64,000 nucleotides of DNA, from positions 124,001-188,000 of the forward strand of contig NZ_VWXI01000004.1 of assembly GCF_011752525.1 (NCBI RefSeq), in the 5' to 3' direction. Below, one piece after another: positions 44,115 to 52,467 of this stretch (the first letter of the stretch is position 1; each line of letters starts with the position of its first letter). The notes beneath the pieces were generated by a model. That model was not told where the DNA came from. It worked only from the letters and a program-made list of their open reading frames with translations, and searched no databases. The position numbers and the translations under genes were made by a program. The DNA comes from Pantoea sp. Cy-639 (lineage in GTDB: Bacteria > Pseudomonadota > Gammaproteobacteria > Pseudomonadales > Pseudomonadaceae).

Positions 44115-46190
44115 ATGGCTAACACGGACGCCCTGAAGCAAGGGGGCGCGCGAGGACCGTTCTCGCCGACCCTGAAATCCCACCTGGCCTACACGCTGCT
44201 CAGCGCCTTTGTCATCATGCTGATGCTCAGCCTGGTGCGCCTGGCCCTGCTGGTCTACAACAGCGACATGATCGGCGATACCCCCGCCAGCACCGTCGCC
44301 GAAGGCTTTCTCAACGGCCTGCGCTTCGACCTGCGGGTGGTGGTGTACCTGAGCATCCCGCTGATGCTGGCGATGCTCAGCCCCTGGCTGATGGCCCGGC
44401 GTGGCCTGTTCCGGCTCTGGCTGACCCTCTCCTCGAGCGTGGTGCTGTTCCTCGGCCTGATGGAGATGGACTTCTACCGCGAATTCCACCAGCGTCTGAA
44501 CGGCTTGGTATTCCAGTACATCAAGGAAGACCCCAAGACCGTCCTGAGCATGCTCTGGTACGGCTTCCCGGTGGTGCGCTACCTGCTGGCCTGGCTGTTC
44601 GGCACCTGGCTGTTGAGCCTGCTGTTCAAGGGTATCGACCGCCTGACCCGCGGCTCTGGCAAACCTCTGGCCGGCACTGGCCGCAGCGTGGCGCCCTGGT
44701 ATGGTCGCCTGGCGGTGTTCATGGTGCTGCTGCTGGTGGCCGTGGTCGCCGCCCGCGGAACCCTGCGCCAGGGCCCGCCGATGCGTTGGGGTGACGCGTT
44801 CACCACCGACTCCAACTTCGTCAACCAGCTGGGCCTCAACGGTACCCTGACCCTGATCGACGCGGCCAAGAGCCGTTTTGGCGAGGACCGCGCCAATATC
44901 TGGAAGCCGACCCTCGACCAGGCAGTGGCGACCCAGACCGTGCGCGAGCAGTTGCTGACCGCCCACGACACCCTGGTCGACGCCGACGAGGCCGCGGTGC
45001 GCCGTGACTTCGTGCCGCCGCAGGGCAACACCCTGCCGGTCAAGAACGTCGTGGTGATCCTCATGGAGAGCTTCGCCGGCCATTCGGTGGGCGCCCTGGG
45101 CAGCCCGAACAACATCACCCCGTACTTCGACAAGCTGGCCAAGGAGGGTCTGCTGTTCGACCGCTTCTTCTCCAACGGCACCCATACCCACCAGGGCATG
45201 TTCGCCACCATGGCCTGCTTCCCCAACCTGCCGGGCTTCGAATACCTGATGCAGACCCCGGAAGGCGGCCACAAGCTGTCCGGCCTGCCAGCGCTGCTCA
45301 GTGCCCGCGACTATGACGATGTCTACGTGTACAACGGTGACTTCGCCTGGGACAACCAGTCCGGGTTCTTCGGCAACCAGGGCATGACCACCTTCATCGG
45401 CCGCAACGACTTCGTCAATCCGGTGTTCTCCGATCCGACCTGGGGCGTATCCGACCAGGACATGTTCGATCGCGGCAACGAAGAGTTGGCCAAGCACGAC
45501 GGCAAGAAGCCGATCTACGCCCTGCTGCAGACTCTCTCCAACCACACCCCGTACGCCCTGCCCAAGGACCTGCCGGTGGAGAAGGTCACCGGCCAGGGTC
45601 GCCTGGACGAGCACCTCACCGCCATGCGCTACTCCGACTGGGCGCTGGGCCAGTTCTTCGAGAAGGCACGCAAGGAGCCGTACTTCAAGGACACCCTGTT
45701 CGTCATCGTCGGCGACCACGGCTTCGGCAACCACGAACAGGTTACCGAGCTCGACCTGGGCCGCTTCAACGTGCCGCTGCTGCTGATCGCCCCGGGCATC
45801 CAGGAGAAGTTCGGCGCGGTCAACCACACCGTGGGTACCCAGGTCGACATCGTGCCGACCATCATGGGCCGCCTCGGTGGCCAGACTCGCCACCAGTGCT
45901 GGGGCCGCGACCTGCTCAACCTGCCTGAGGGCGACCAGGGCGTCGGCATCATCAAGCCATCGGGCAGCGAGCAGATCGTCGGCCTGGTGCAGGGCGATCG
46001 CATCCTGATCGAGTCCAAGGACCTGAGCCCACGGATGTACCGCTACCAGCTGGGCCGTGAGTTCAAGGCCGAACTGATCGAGGCCCCGGACCAGCCAGCG
46101 ATGCTCAAGCGCCTGGAGTCGTACATCCAGACCGCGACCAAGAGCCTGCTGGACAACACCGCCGGTGTCGTCCACGGCACGCCCAAGTAA
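44115..46190 (+). CDS. LTA-synthase-like phosphatidylglycerol/alkaline-phosphatase-fold transferase
   Basis: A 691-residue inner-membrane enzyme. Five N-terminal helices (residues about 25-235) anchor a periplasmic sulfatase-fold domain: ILMESFAGHS (metal-binding Glu), NGTHTHQG with the likely Thr nucleophile, VIVGDHGFGNHEQ (Asp/His) and IVPTIMGRLGG. Gram-positive homologues polymerise lipoteichoic acid; in Gram-negatives the family transfers phosphoglycerol to periplasmic glucans or acts on other acceptors. The acceptor here is unknown. ATG 44115 follows GGACCTCTCC. Confidence 0.88.
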   Translation: MANTDALKQGGARGPFSPTLKSHLAYTLLSAFVIMLMLSLVRLALLVYNSDMIGDTPASTVAEGFLNGLRFDLRVVVYLSIPLMLAMLSPWLMARRGLFRLWLTLSSSVVLFLGLMEMDFYREFHQRLNGLVFQYIKEDPKTVLSMLWYGFPVVRYLLAWLFGTWLLSLLFKGIDRLTRGSGKPLAGTGRSVAPWYGRLAVFMVLLLVAVVAARGTLRQGPPMRWGDAFTTDSNFVNQLGLNGTLTLIDAAKSRFGEDRANIWKPTLDQAVATQTVREQLLTAHDTLVDADEAAVRRDFVPPQGNTLPVKNVVVILMESFAGHSVGALGSPNNITPYFDKLAKEGLLFDRFFSNGTHTHQGMFATMACFPNLPGFEYLMQTPEGGHKLSGLPALLSARDYDDVYVYNGDFAWDNQSGFFGNQGMTTFIGRNDFVNPVFSDPTWGVSDQDMFDRGNEELAKHDGKKPIYALLQTLSNHTPYALPKDLPVEKVTGQGRLDEHLTAMRYSDWALGQFFEKARKEPYFKDTLFVIVGDHGFGNHEQVTELDLGRFNVPLLLIAPGIQEKFGAVNHTVGTQVDIVPTIMGRLGGQTRHQCWGRDLLNLPEGDQGVGIIKPSGSEQIVGLVQGDRILIESKDLSPRMYRYQLGREFKAELIEAPDQPAMLKRLESYIQTATKSLLDNTAGVVHGTPK

Positions 46191-46210
46191 ACCTGGCGCC
46201 CTGTCGCAGA

Positions 46211-46238
46211 GCCCGCCGTCTAACGGCGGGCTTTTTTT
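46211..46238 (+). terminator. Intrinsic terminator after the LTA-synthase-like gene
   Basis: Perfect 9-bp stem GCCCGCCGT / ACGGCGGGC with a 3-base loop, followed by seven T residues, 20 bases past the stop. Confidence 0.94.
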
Positions 46239-46332
46239 GCCCGGCCGCCGTCGAGGCTGAACAATGCCCGCGGCCAGCGGTCTGCTATTACGGATGTCAT
46301 TCACCGTTGCGTGTCTTAGCGAGGGCCGATCG

Positions 46333-46569
46333 ATGAAAGCGTGGGAAGTCATCTTTGCCGACCAGAAAGGCGAGCCGGCCTCGCTGCGGCTCAATGCCGA
46401 GCAGTGCCCGAGCGAGGAGGACGCTGCAAGGGCGATCCGTTCGCACCTGTTCCCGGTCATGGATGAGCTGGACCTCAACGACTTCCAGGACCGTAGCCGC
46501 TCCCCCACGGCGCGCTGGCTCAAGGAGCAGAGTGGCGTGGTCATCACCGCCATCCACGAGGTGCCTTGA
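46333..46569 (+). CDS. Small hypothetical protein
   Basis: A 78-residue soluble protein (KAWEVIFADQKGEPASLRLNAEQCPSEEDAARAIRSHLFP, VVITAIHEVP) with no recognised domain. GAGGGCCGATCG before ATG 46333 is a modest ribosome site. The alternating strands suggest a small alpha/beta fold. It lies alone between a terminator and rraB. Confidence 0.7.
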   Translation: MKAWEVIFADQKGEPASLRLNAEQCPSEEDAARAIRSHLFPVMDELDLNDFQDRSRSPTARWLKEQSGVVITAIHEVP

Positions 46570-46753
46570 CGGCGCTGCTCTGGCGCAGTGCCGGACCAGG
46601 CACTACGCTGGGAAAAGGTGCTGGCCAGATCTGCGGGCCAGCGCTGGTTCGTTTCGCGTCTTGCAACCGCTCGAATTGCCCGGTATGTCAGCCATGCCGG
46701 GCAAGTGCGCAGTGCACTGAAAGTCTATCCATTGCTTTGCAGGAGGACGTTTC

Positions 46754-47086
46754 ATGAGCAGCCAGAACGAAGACATCAGCAGCAGTGTCCTTCGCCAGAT
46801 GAAAGCTGGCGGTTTCGACTTCACCCGCATCCATCCCATCGAGTTCTATGCCGTGTTCCCCGACGAGACCGGTGCGCGCCACGCGGCGCGGCAGTTTCGC
46901 GGCGAGTCGCTCAACGCCCAGGTCAGCGAGCGCGACGATGGTGCCTGGCACTTGGAACTGAGCAAGCTCATGTACGCCACCCACCGCGGTATCGGTGCCT
47001 TCGAGGAAGCCTTCGAGCGGGTTGTCTCGCCCTACGGTGGTGAAGTCGAGGGGTGGGGCGTCAAGCAGGAGCGACCGGTCGCCTAG
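46754..47086 (+). CDS. rraB: RraB-family regulator of ribonuclease E
   Basis: A 110-residue protein with the RraB/MuTS-like fold region: GGFDFTRIHPIEFYAVFPDE, WHLELSKLMYATHRGIGAFEEAFERVVSPYGGEVEGWG. In E. coli RraB binds RNase E and alters its target choice; that role is by homology. AGGAGG precedes the ATG. Confidence 0.85.
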   Translation: MSSQNEDISSSVLRQMKAGGFDFTRIHPIEFYAVFPDETGARHAARQFRGESLNAQVSERDDGAWHLELSKLMYATHRGIGAFEEAFERVVSPYGGEVEGWGVKQERPVA

Positions 47087-47098
47087 GCGTGGTCGCAC

Positions 47099-47899
47099 TC
47101 ATGGCCTGCGCCCGGCCATGTGCTTCAGGTAGGCCAGCAAGGCATCCAGTTCCTGCTCGTCGAGCACTTCGCGGGAGAAGCCCGGCATCTTCGCCTGTGG
47201 CCAGTGCCGCAGGCTTTGCGGGTCGCGGATGTACTGGCGCAGGTAGACCGGCTGGAAGTATTCGGTAGGGTTGTGCGGCAGGTTCAGGTCCGGGCCGAAT
47301 TGCGCGTCGCCCGCGCCATTGAGGCGGTGGCAGGCCAGGCAGTTCTGCTGGAACAAGGCGAAGCCCTGGCGCACCGGGTCTTGCGCGCCCAGTCTCGGGT
47401 CGGGCAGCAAGGCGGGGAAGCGTGCCTGTACCGACGCCAGGCGCTTGATGGCGGCAATCTGGAAGGGCCACTGCTCCGGGCGGATGCCGCTGGCCTGGGG
47501 ATGAGTCCAGACCAGGTAGAAAGGCCCTGCGCCAGGCTTGTCCTTGCCCAGGGATGGCCAGGGCTGGGCGGGATCCTCGACGGCCAGCCAGGCCTGGGCC
47601 GGGCCTGTCTGCAGCAGTGGGCCTGCCGGCATTTCGGCGGCGAAGCCGTCCAGTGCCACGGCCTGCAGATGATCATCCGCGCCGATGCCTTCGAGCAGCG
47701 CCGCCAGTGGCACGGCACGGTAATGCATGGTGCGTTTGTAGGCGACGTCCCGGGCAATGGAGATGTCCTGGGCCTGTGGATGCCTGAGCAACTGCTCGGT
47801 CTGCCAGGCTTGCCGGGTGCTGCCCAGCTCGAGGATCAGCTCGGCTGCCGGTGAAGGCAAGGCAAGCAGCAGCAAGAGCAGGGCGAGGCATCGGCGCAT
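47099..47899 (-). CDS. Exported c-type cytochrome with an extra N-terminal domain
   Basis: A 266-residue periplasmic protein: signal peptide (RRCLALLLLLLALPSPAA), a roughly 140-residue domain of unknown role (YRAVPLAALLEGIGADDHLQAVALDGF, which recalls the molybdopterin-oxidoreductase fold), then a cytochrome c domain with NCLACHRL and a candidate axial Met in AKMPGF. It may shuttle electrons for a periplasmic oxidoreductase. GGAG precedes the start. It converges on rraB. Confidence 0.85.
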   Translation of the reverse strand: MRRCLALLLLLLALPSPAAELILELGSTRQAWQTEQLLRHPQAQDISIARDVAYKRTMHYRAVPLAALLEGIGADDHLQAVALDGFAAEMPAGPLLQTGPAQAWLAVEDPAQPWPSLGKDKPGAGPFYLVWTHPQASGIRPEQWPFQIAAIKRLASVQARFPALLPDPRLGAQDPVRQGFALFQQNCLACHRLNGAGDAQFGPDLNLPHNPTEYFQPVYLRQYIRDPQSLRHWPQAKMPGFSREVLDEQELDALLAYLKHMAGRRP

Positions 47900-47964
47900 G
47901 GCAGGACTCCAACCGTCAGGGTCGGCAGATTACCTGTGCGCGGCGGGAGAAGGCCATCCCCTTT

Positions 47965-48060
47965 TCAGCCGAACAATCGCGAGAGATTCGGCAGAATCAG
48001 CAACAGCGTGGTGGCGAAGAGTATGAGTCCGGCTTGGCGTACTTTCGAGTGTCTGAACAT
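47965..48060 (-). CDS. Possible 31-residue membrane miniprotein
   Basis: MFRHSKVRQAGLILFATTLL... : a basic start, one hydrophobic helix (about residues 11-26) and a NLSRLFG tail. GAAGGCGG lies upstream of the ATG. It lies upstream of the cytochrome gene on the same strand, with 65 bases between. The composition is that of a real single-pass miniprotein, but there is no independent support. Confidence 0.45.
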   Translation of the reverse strand: MFRHSKVRQAGLILFATTLLLILPNLSRLFG

Positions 48061-48429
48061 GGCGGACCGCCTTCTTGTTGTTATTCCTGAATAGCCTTTG
48101 GCTTCCTTGTCTTGCATCGGGTCGATCACCGTGGCGCGGTGGGGCGCCGAGGTACTGCTGTCTCTGTTTGAATGGGTATACAACCAACAGTAGGGGCCGC
48201 GTCATCCCTGGTTCAGAACCCTTTGTTCTAACGTGTCGACATGACCCTTCCAGAAGGATTTAAGGCCATTGGCCAGCGCGCTGGCATGCTCTGGCTAGAC
48301 GAGTGCGCGAGGAGGGTTACCGAGGGTTACAGGGGCTACCGTTCGTCCGGACATCCTACTTGCTTGCAGACGTGTTTCGCGTCAGTCTCTACAGCATTTC
48401 CCACCCACATGTCGTTCAGGACTATTCCC
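48061..48429. other. Gap without a supported gene
   Basis: A 369-base stretch between the miniprotein and the glutamine amidotransferase. An open frame from 48241 is continuous with the amidotransferase, but its extra N-terminus is cysteine- and arginine-rich without similarity. I see no clear promoter, repeat or RNA gene. Confidence 0.4.
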
Positions 48430-49158
48430 ATGTCGTTACGCATCTGCATCCTTGAAACCGATGTCCTGCGACCGGAGCTGGTTGCGCAGTACCAGGGCTA
48501 CGGAAGGATGTTCGAGCAGCTGTTTTCGCGCCAGCCGATCGCCGCCGAGTTTGACGTCTACAACGTGATGAACGGCAACTATCCACCGGAGGGTGTTCAC
48601 TTCGATGCCTACCTGGTGACTGGCAGCAAGGCTGACTCGTTTGGTGACGATCCCTGGATCCAGACGCTCAAGGCCTACTTGCTCAAGCTCTATGCGCGCG
48701 GCGAGAAGTTGCTGGGGGTGTGCTTCGGCCACCAACTGCTGGCGCTGACCCTGGGCGGCAAGGCCGAGCGCGCCGACAAGGGCTGGGGGGTAGGGGTTCA
48801 CCGCTACAGCCTGGCGGCCCATGCGCCGTGGATGGACCCGGAAGTGTCCGAGCTGACCTTGCTCATCAGCCACCAGGACCAGGTCACCGAAGTGCCGCCT
48901 GGCGCGACGGTCATCGCCTCCAGCGACTTCTGCCCGAACGCGGCTTATCACATTCGCGACCAGGTGCTGTGCTTCCAAGGGCATCCGGAGTTCGTTCACG
49001 ACTACTCCCGGGCGCTGCTCGATGCACGGCAGGATTATCTTGGGGACGAGGTCTACCAGAAAGCGGTGGCCAGCCTGGCGACCGAGCATCAGGGAGACCT
49101 GGTCGGGGAGTGGATGTTGCGGTTCGTGCAGCAGCCGGCTGAGAGTGGCGTCAAGTAA
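48430..49158 (+). CDS. Class I glutamine amidotransferase domain protein
   Basis: A 242-residue stand-alone amidotransferase. The nucleophile Cys98 is in GVCFGHQLLA, and the His-Glu pair is in FQGHPEF near residue 187; YLVTGSKAD forms the oxyanion strand. It resembles the GMP synthase-like family that may hydrolyse gamma-glutamyl compounds rather than feed a synthetase, since no partner is adjacent. ATG 48430 is favoured by the MSLRICILETD start; ATG 48409 is an alternative. Confidence 0.88.
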   Translation: MSLRICILETDVLRPELVAQYQGYGRMFEQLFSRQPIAAEFDVYNVMNGNYPPEGVHFDAYLVTGSKADSFGDDPWIQTLKAYLLKLYARGEKLLGVCFGHQLLALTLGGKAERADKGWGVGVHRYSLAAHAPWMDPEVSELTLLISHQDQVTEVPPGATVIASSDFCPNAAYHIRDQVLCFQGHPEFVHDYSRALLDARQDYLGDEVYQKAVASLATEHQGDLVGEWMLRFVQQPAESGVK

Positions 49159-49192
49159 TCAGGCTTTGGCTCACAGGGCTGCTGTCATGGGA

Positions 49193-50164
49193 TCAAAGCC
49201 AGCCGGAGCGCTTGAAACTGGCGTACAGGCCTGCGCAGCCTAGCCCGATCACGCTCAGCACGGTGAAGTAGCCGTAGTGCCAGCTCAGCTCCGGCATGTT
49301 CTGGAAGTTCATCCCGTATACCCCGGCAATCGCCGTGGGAAACGCGAGGATCGCTGCCCAGGCGGCGAACTTGCGCTGGGTGATGCTCTGGCGCGAGGCC
49401 TCCAGCAGCATGCCGATCTCGATGGTCTGGCTGGCGATGTCGCGGATACCGGCCAAGTCCTCCATCTGCCGCGTGACATGAATCTGCACATCGCGGAAAT
49501 ACGGACGCATGTTCTTGTCGATGAACGGGAAGCTCAGCCGCTGCAACTCTTCGCTGACCTCGACCATCGGCGCCACGTAGCGGCGCAGGCGCAGGATGTC
49601 GCGGCGCAGGCTGTGCAGGCGCTGGATGTCCTCCTCCTTGAGCGAATTGCTGAGCACGCTCTGTTCCAGCTCCTCGATCTCGCCATGGATCGCCTCGCTG
49701 ACCGGCTGGTAGTTCTCGGTGACGAAGTCGAGCAGGGCATAGAGCACGAAGTCCTCGCCGTGCTCGAGCAGCAGTGGGCGGGCTTCGCAACGCTGGCGCA
49801 CCATCGAATAGGACTTCGAGTGGCCGTTGCGGCAGGTGATGATGTAGCCGTTGCCGGCGAAGATGTGGGTCTCGATGAACTCGAGGCGACCCTCATGGCG
49901 CACGGGCGAATAGGTGACGATGAACAGCGCGTCGCCGAAAGTCTCGAGCTTGGGCCGGCTGTGCTTTTCGAGGGCGTCCTCGATGGCCAGTTCGTGCAGG
50001 CCGAATTGACACTGCAGGTTGGCCAGCTCCTCGGCGTTGGGCTCTTCCAGGCCGATCCAGACGAAATGCCCGGGCTTGCTGGCCCATTCGGCGCCTTCGT
50101 CGATGCTGATGTTGGTGACCTTCCTGCCGGCGTTGTAGACCGCCGCTGCGACGACTCGACCCAT
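49193..50164 (-). CDS. corA: Magnesium/cobalt transporter CorA
   Basis: A 323-residue inner-membrane channel. A large cytoplasmic N-terminal domain (residues 1-260) with long helices (IHGEIEELEQSVLSNSLKEEDIQRLHSLRRDILRLRRYVAP) precedes two C-terminal helices with the selectivity motif GMN (VYGMNFQNMPE) between them. Start MGRVVAAAVYNAGRKV; the longer frame to 50281 is not supported. Confidence 0.93.
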   Translation of the reverse strand: MGRVVAAAVYNAGRKVTNISIDEGAEWASKPGHFVWIGLEEPNAEELANLQCQFGLHELAIEDALEKHSRPKLETFGDALFIVTYSPVRHEGRLEFIETHIFAGNGYIITCRNGHSKSYSMVRQRCEARPLLLEHGEDFVLYALLDFVTENYQPVSEAIHGEIEELEQSVLSNSLKEEDIQRLHSLRRDILRLRRYVAPMVEVSEELQRLSFPFIDKNMRPYFRDVQIHVTRQMEDLAGIRDIASQTIEIGMLLEASRQSITQRKFAAWAAILAFPTAIAGVYGMNFQNMPELSWHYGYFTVLSVIGLGCAGLYASFKRSGWL

Positions 50165-50350
50165 GGTTGTCCGCTTATCCGATTGAACACCGTGACAGCT
50201 TGGGCTGTGTGGCGTCGCGGGGCAAGCCGTGCGGGGTGAAGATTGTACAGGCGCCAGGGGCCACAGCGCCGCCGATGGCAAGCAGGGCGGTGGTTGCAGT
50301 GGGCGCTGGCGAAGCCTGCGATGGCGCGCGCAGCGCGCCTGGAACTTGCT

Positions 50351-51070
50351 TCAGTTGCCCGCCAGCTCGCTGTCCATATGGTCGATGCAATGCTGCATCT
50401 GGGTGCGCACTTGCTCGATCAACGCCGGCAAATCCTGCTGGCCCAGGCCAGTGGTGGCGATCGGCGCCAGCGAGCGGACGATCACCGTGCGCTGGCGCCA
50501 GCTGTTCAGGCCCAGGCGTTTCGAGTAGCGGCTGACGCACACTGGCACGATCGGCACACCAGCCTCGACGGCCATGTGGAACGCCCCTTTCTTGAATGCC
50601 AGCAATTGCTCACCCGGATTGCGCGTGCCTTCCGGGAAGATCCAGATCGAGGTGTCGTCGCGCAGGGTGCGGGTAGTGGCCTGCATGGCCTTGCGCGCCT
50701 GATAGGCGTTCTTGCGGTCCACCAGCACGTTGCCGCCCAGCCAGAACAGCTGCCCGAACAGCGGAATCCAGCCCAGGCTCTTCTTGCCGATGGCGACGGT
50801 GCGTCGTGGCACGACCTGGCCGAGGATGAACAGGTCGTAGTTGGATTGGTGGTTGGCCACGATCACACAGCCTGGGGGCTGGTCCCACAGCGGGCCGACC
50901 TCGGCCTTCACCCTGATGCGCAGGAACCAGGCGGCCGGCACGCTGTAGAGCCGGGCGAACAGACGGCTGTTGTCGGGGTTGAACGGTCGCAGCAGGCCGA
51001 TGAACAGGCCAACCACGCCGACGAAAAGAAAATGCAGCGCCAGCAGGAGCATGCGGAACAGATAGAGCAT
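50351..51070 (-). CDS. PlsC-family 1-acylglycerol-3-phosphate acyltransferase
   Basis: A 239-residue membrane-associated acyltransferase. The N-terminal helix (MLYLFRMLLLALHFLFVGVVGL) is followed by the catalytic NHQSNYD (HX4D), the FPEGTRN motif and VPIVPVCV. Such enzymes acylate lysophosphatidate; Pseudomonas have several paralogues, so the exact substrate is open. Upstream of the start is a plausible ribosome site but no clear promoter. Confidence 0.9.
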   Translation of the reverse strand: MLYLFRMLLLALHFLFVGVVGLFIGLLRPFNPDNSRLFARLYSVPAAWFLRIRVKAEVGPLWDQPPGCVIVANHQSNYDLFILGQVVPRRTVAIGKKSLGWIPLFGQLFWLGGNVLVDRKNAYQARKAMQATTRTLRDDTSIWIFPEGTRNPGEQLLAFKKGAFHMAVEAGVPIVPVCVSRYSKRLGLNSWRQRTVIVRSLAPIATTGLGQQDLPALIEQVRTQMQHCIDHMDSELAGN

Positions 51071-51161
51071 GATTCGACTCACACCAGACGGTCGCCGCGC
51101 AGTGTACGGGTGTGCACTGATTGGGGCAAACGTTGGTGCAAAGTAAAGCAAGTGGCCTGGC

Positions 51162-51197
51162 GTCGCGTGGGAGCGGGCCAGCCCGCTCCCACGCGAC
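51162..51197. repeat. Perfect 36-base palindrome after a crotonase gene
   Basis: Two perfect 17-base arms (51162-51178 and 51181-51197, core CGTGGGAGCGGG) with a 2-base spacer. It begins at the base after the minus-strand crotonase stop. No T-tract follows on either strand. Confidence 0.88.
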
Positions 51198-51198
51198 C

Positions 51199-51888
51199 TC
51201 AGCCGAGATGTTGCTGATCCGCCAGGATCGCCTCGTCCAGGGCCTCCAGCAGTCCCTTGCGCACCTTCAGTTTGGTGTTCTTGTGGGCCAGCAGGTTCAG
51301 CTTCTTGAGTTCGCGGGCGGCAGCCAGGGCGGTTTCATGCAGCTGTTCGGCCGGCACCACTTTGTCGAGGAAACCGGCTTCCCGTGCGCTTTGCGGGTCG
51401 AACACCTCGGCATTGTTGACCGCGCGCTGGAAGGCGGCGGGGGTCAGGCGGTCGCGGGCCAGCTCGATGCCGGCGTGGTGCATGGTCATGCCGATCTGCA
51501 CTTCGTTCAGGCAGATCTTGTACGGGCCTTCGACGCCAATGCGGTAATCGCCCGACAGCAGCAGGAAGGCGCCCTTGGCCACGGCGTTGCCCGGGCAGGC
51601 GACGATCACCGGGAAGGGGTGCGACAGCAGGCGGCGGGCCAGGGTCGAGCCGGCGGTGACCAGGCCGACGGCTTCCTTCGGGCCGGCCGTCATCACCTTG
51701 AGGTCATAGCCGCCGGAGAGGATGCCCGGCTGGCCGGTGACGATCACCACGGCGCGTTCTTCGACGGCGCGATCCAGGGCGGCATTGAAGGCGCCGATGA
51801 GGTCGGGCGAGATGGCATTGACCTTGCCGTTGTTCAGCGTGAGGGTGGCGATGCCGTCTTCGGCGTGGTAGGTAATCAGCTCGCTCAT
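51199..51888 (-). CDS. Crotonase (enoyl-CoA hydratase/isomerase) family protein
   Basis: A 229-residue cytosolic enzyme of the crotonase fold: ATLTLNNGKVNAISPDLI, the oxyanion-hole SGGYDLKVM and GNAVAKGAFLLLSGDYRIG. The usual second catalytic Glu is not obvious (LNEVQIGMT), so the reaction may be an isomerisation or hydrolysis. Starts MSELITYHAEDG. Slightly shorter than the typical 260 residues. Confidence 0.85.
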   Translation of the reverse strand: MSELITYHAEDGIATLTLNNGKVNAISPDLIGAFNAALDRAVEERAVVIVTGQPGILSGGYDLKVMTAGPKEAVGLVTAGSTLARRLLSHPFPVIVACPGNAVAKGAFLLLSGDYRIGVEGPYKICLNEVQIGMTMHHAGIELARDRLTPAAFQRAVNNAEVFDPQSAREAGFLDKVVPAEQLHETALAAARELKKLNLLAHKNTKLKVRKGLLEALDEAILADQQHLG

Positions 51889-52110
51889 GACAGAGTCCTT
51901 TGGGTGACGTGGCGACGACGTTACCCAGCGACGCCGGTCAGGTAAAGCACCAAGGCTGACCAGTCAGTCAGTGTCGGGCGGCATGTCGCATGTCTGCGGG
52001 GCAGGGCAGCGGCTGGGGGGAAAAGCGCTGGGCACAATGGCAGCATTGCCCTGATTGTCCGGGTTTTTTCAGCAATCGGCTTAAGCGCATGAAAATTCTG
52101 AAAAAAATGC

Positions 52111-52139
52111 TTGCCAAAGGAAAACACTTCTACTAAATT
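52111..52139 (+). promoter_or_regulatory. Sigma-70 promoter of tRNA-Ser
   Basis: TTGCCA (52111-52116) and TAAATT (52134-52139) are 17 bases apart, followed by a GC-rich discriminator (GCGCGCC), the arrangement of stringently controlled stable-RNA promoters. It lies 38 bases before the tRNA. Confidence 0.78.
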
Positions 52140-52177
52140 AGCGCGCCTCGACAGGCTGAACAGCTTGAAGAGAAAAC

Positions 52178-52267
52178 GGTGAAGTGTCCGAGTGGTCGAA
52201 GGAGCACGCCTGGAAAGTGTGTATACGAGAAATCGTATCAAGGGTTCAAATCCCTTCTTCACCGCCA
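52178..52267 (+). tRNA. tRNA-Ser (GGA anticodon)
   Basis: A 90-base tRNA with encoded CCA. Acceptor arm GGTGAAG / CTTCACC, anticodon stem CACGC / GTGTG around loop CTGGAAA with anticodon GGA (52212-52214), a long variable arm typical of class II tRNAs, and T-loop GGTTCAAATCC. It decodes UCC. No integrase or att-like duplication is next to it. Confidence 0.96.
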
Positions 52268-52279
52268 CATTCTACGAGA

Positions 52280-52317
52280 AGCCCCCGAATCGAAAGGTTC
52301 GGGGGCTTTTTGTTTTT
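52280..52317 (+). terminator. Intrinsic terminator of tRNA-Ser
   Basis: Perfect 10-bp stem AGCCCCCGAA (52280-52289) with its complement (52298-52307), 8-base loop, and a T-rich tail. It makes the tRNA a monocistronic unit. Confidence 0.93.
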
Positions 52318-52368
52318 CCGCCATCCAATCACTGGCGGCGGTGGTTCGCGTTGTTGGCGTGGGCGCCG

Positions 52369-52431
52369 CCTTGCCGGCGAACACCGGCACAGCCGGTGCC
52401 ATTCACCGTGTCGCCTGGTTCGCCAGCAAGG
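52369..52431. repeat. REP pair (REPIN-like)
   Basis: Outer 14-base arms CCTTGCCGGCGAAC (52369-52382) and an inverted copy (52418-52431, one mismatch) flank an inner perfect hairpin CACCGGC/GCCGGTG. It lies between the tRNA terminator and the convergent TonB receptor gene. Confidence 0.82.
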
Positions 52432-52467
52432 CCGGCTCCTGCAAGATCGAAGCAGGCCCGCTCGATT

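Noticed and set aside
43605..46553. A 982-residue open frame antisense to the LTA-synthase-like gene
   Set aside because: It has low-complexity composition (His, Gln, Asp, Gly rich) with no recognisable domain, and lies opposite a gene with clear motifs. It is an artefact of high GC third positions.
48241..48429. N-terminal extension of the glutamine amidotransferase
   Set aside because: The extra 63 residues are Cys/Arg/Thr-rich without similarity; the family starts at MSLRICILETD.
52178..52467. tRNA-Ser as the attachment site of a genomic island
   Set aside because: No integrase, no repeated tRNA 3' end and no phage-like genes appear downstream; a terminator and a REP pair follow at once.
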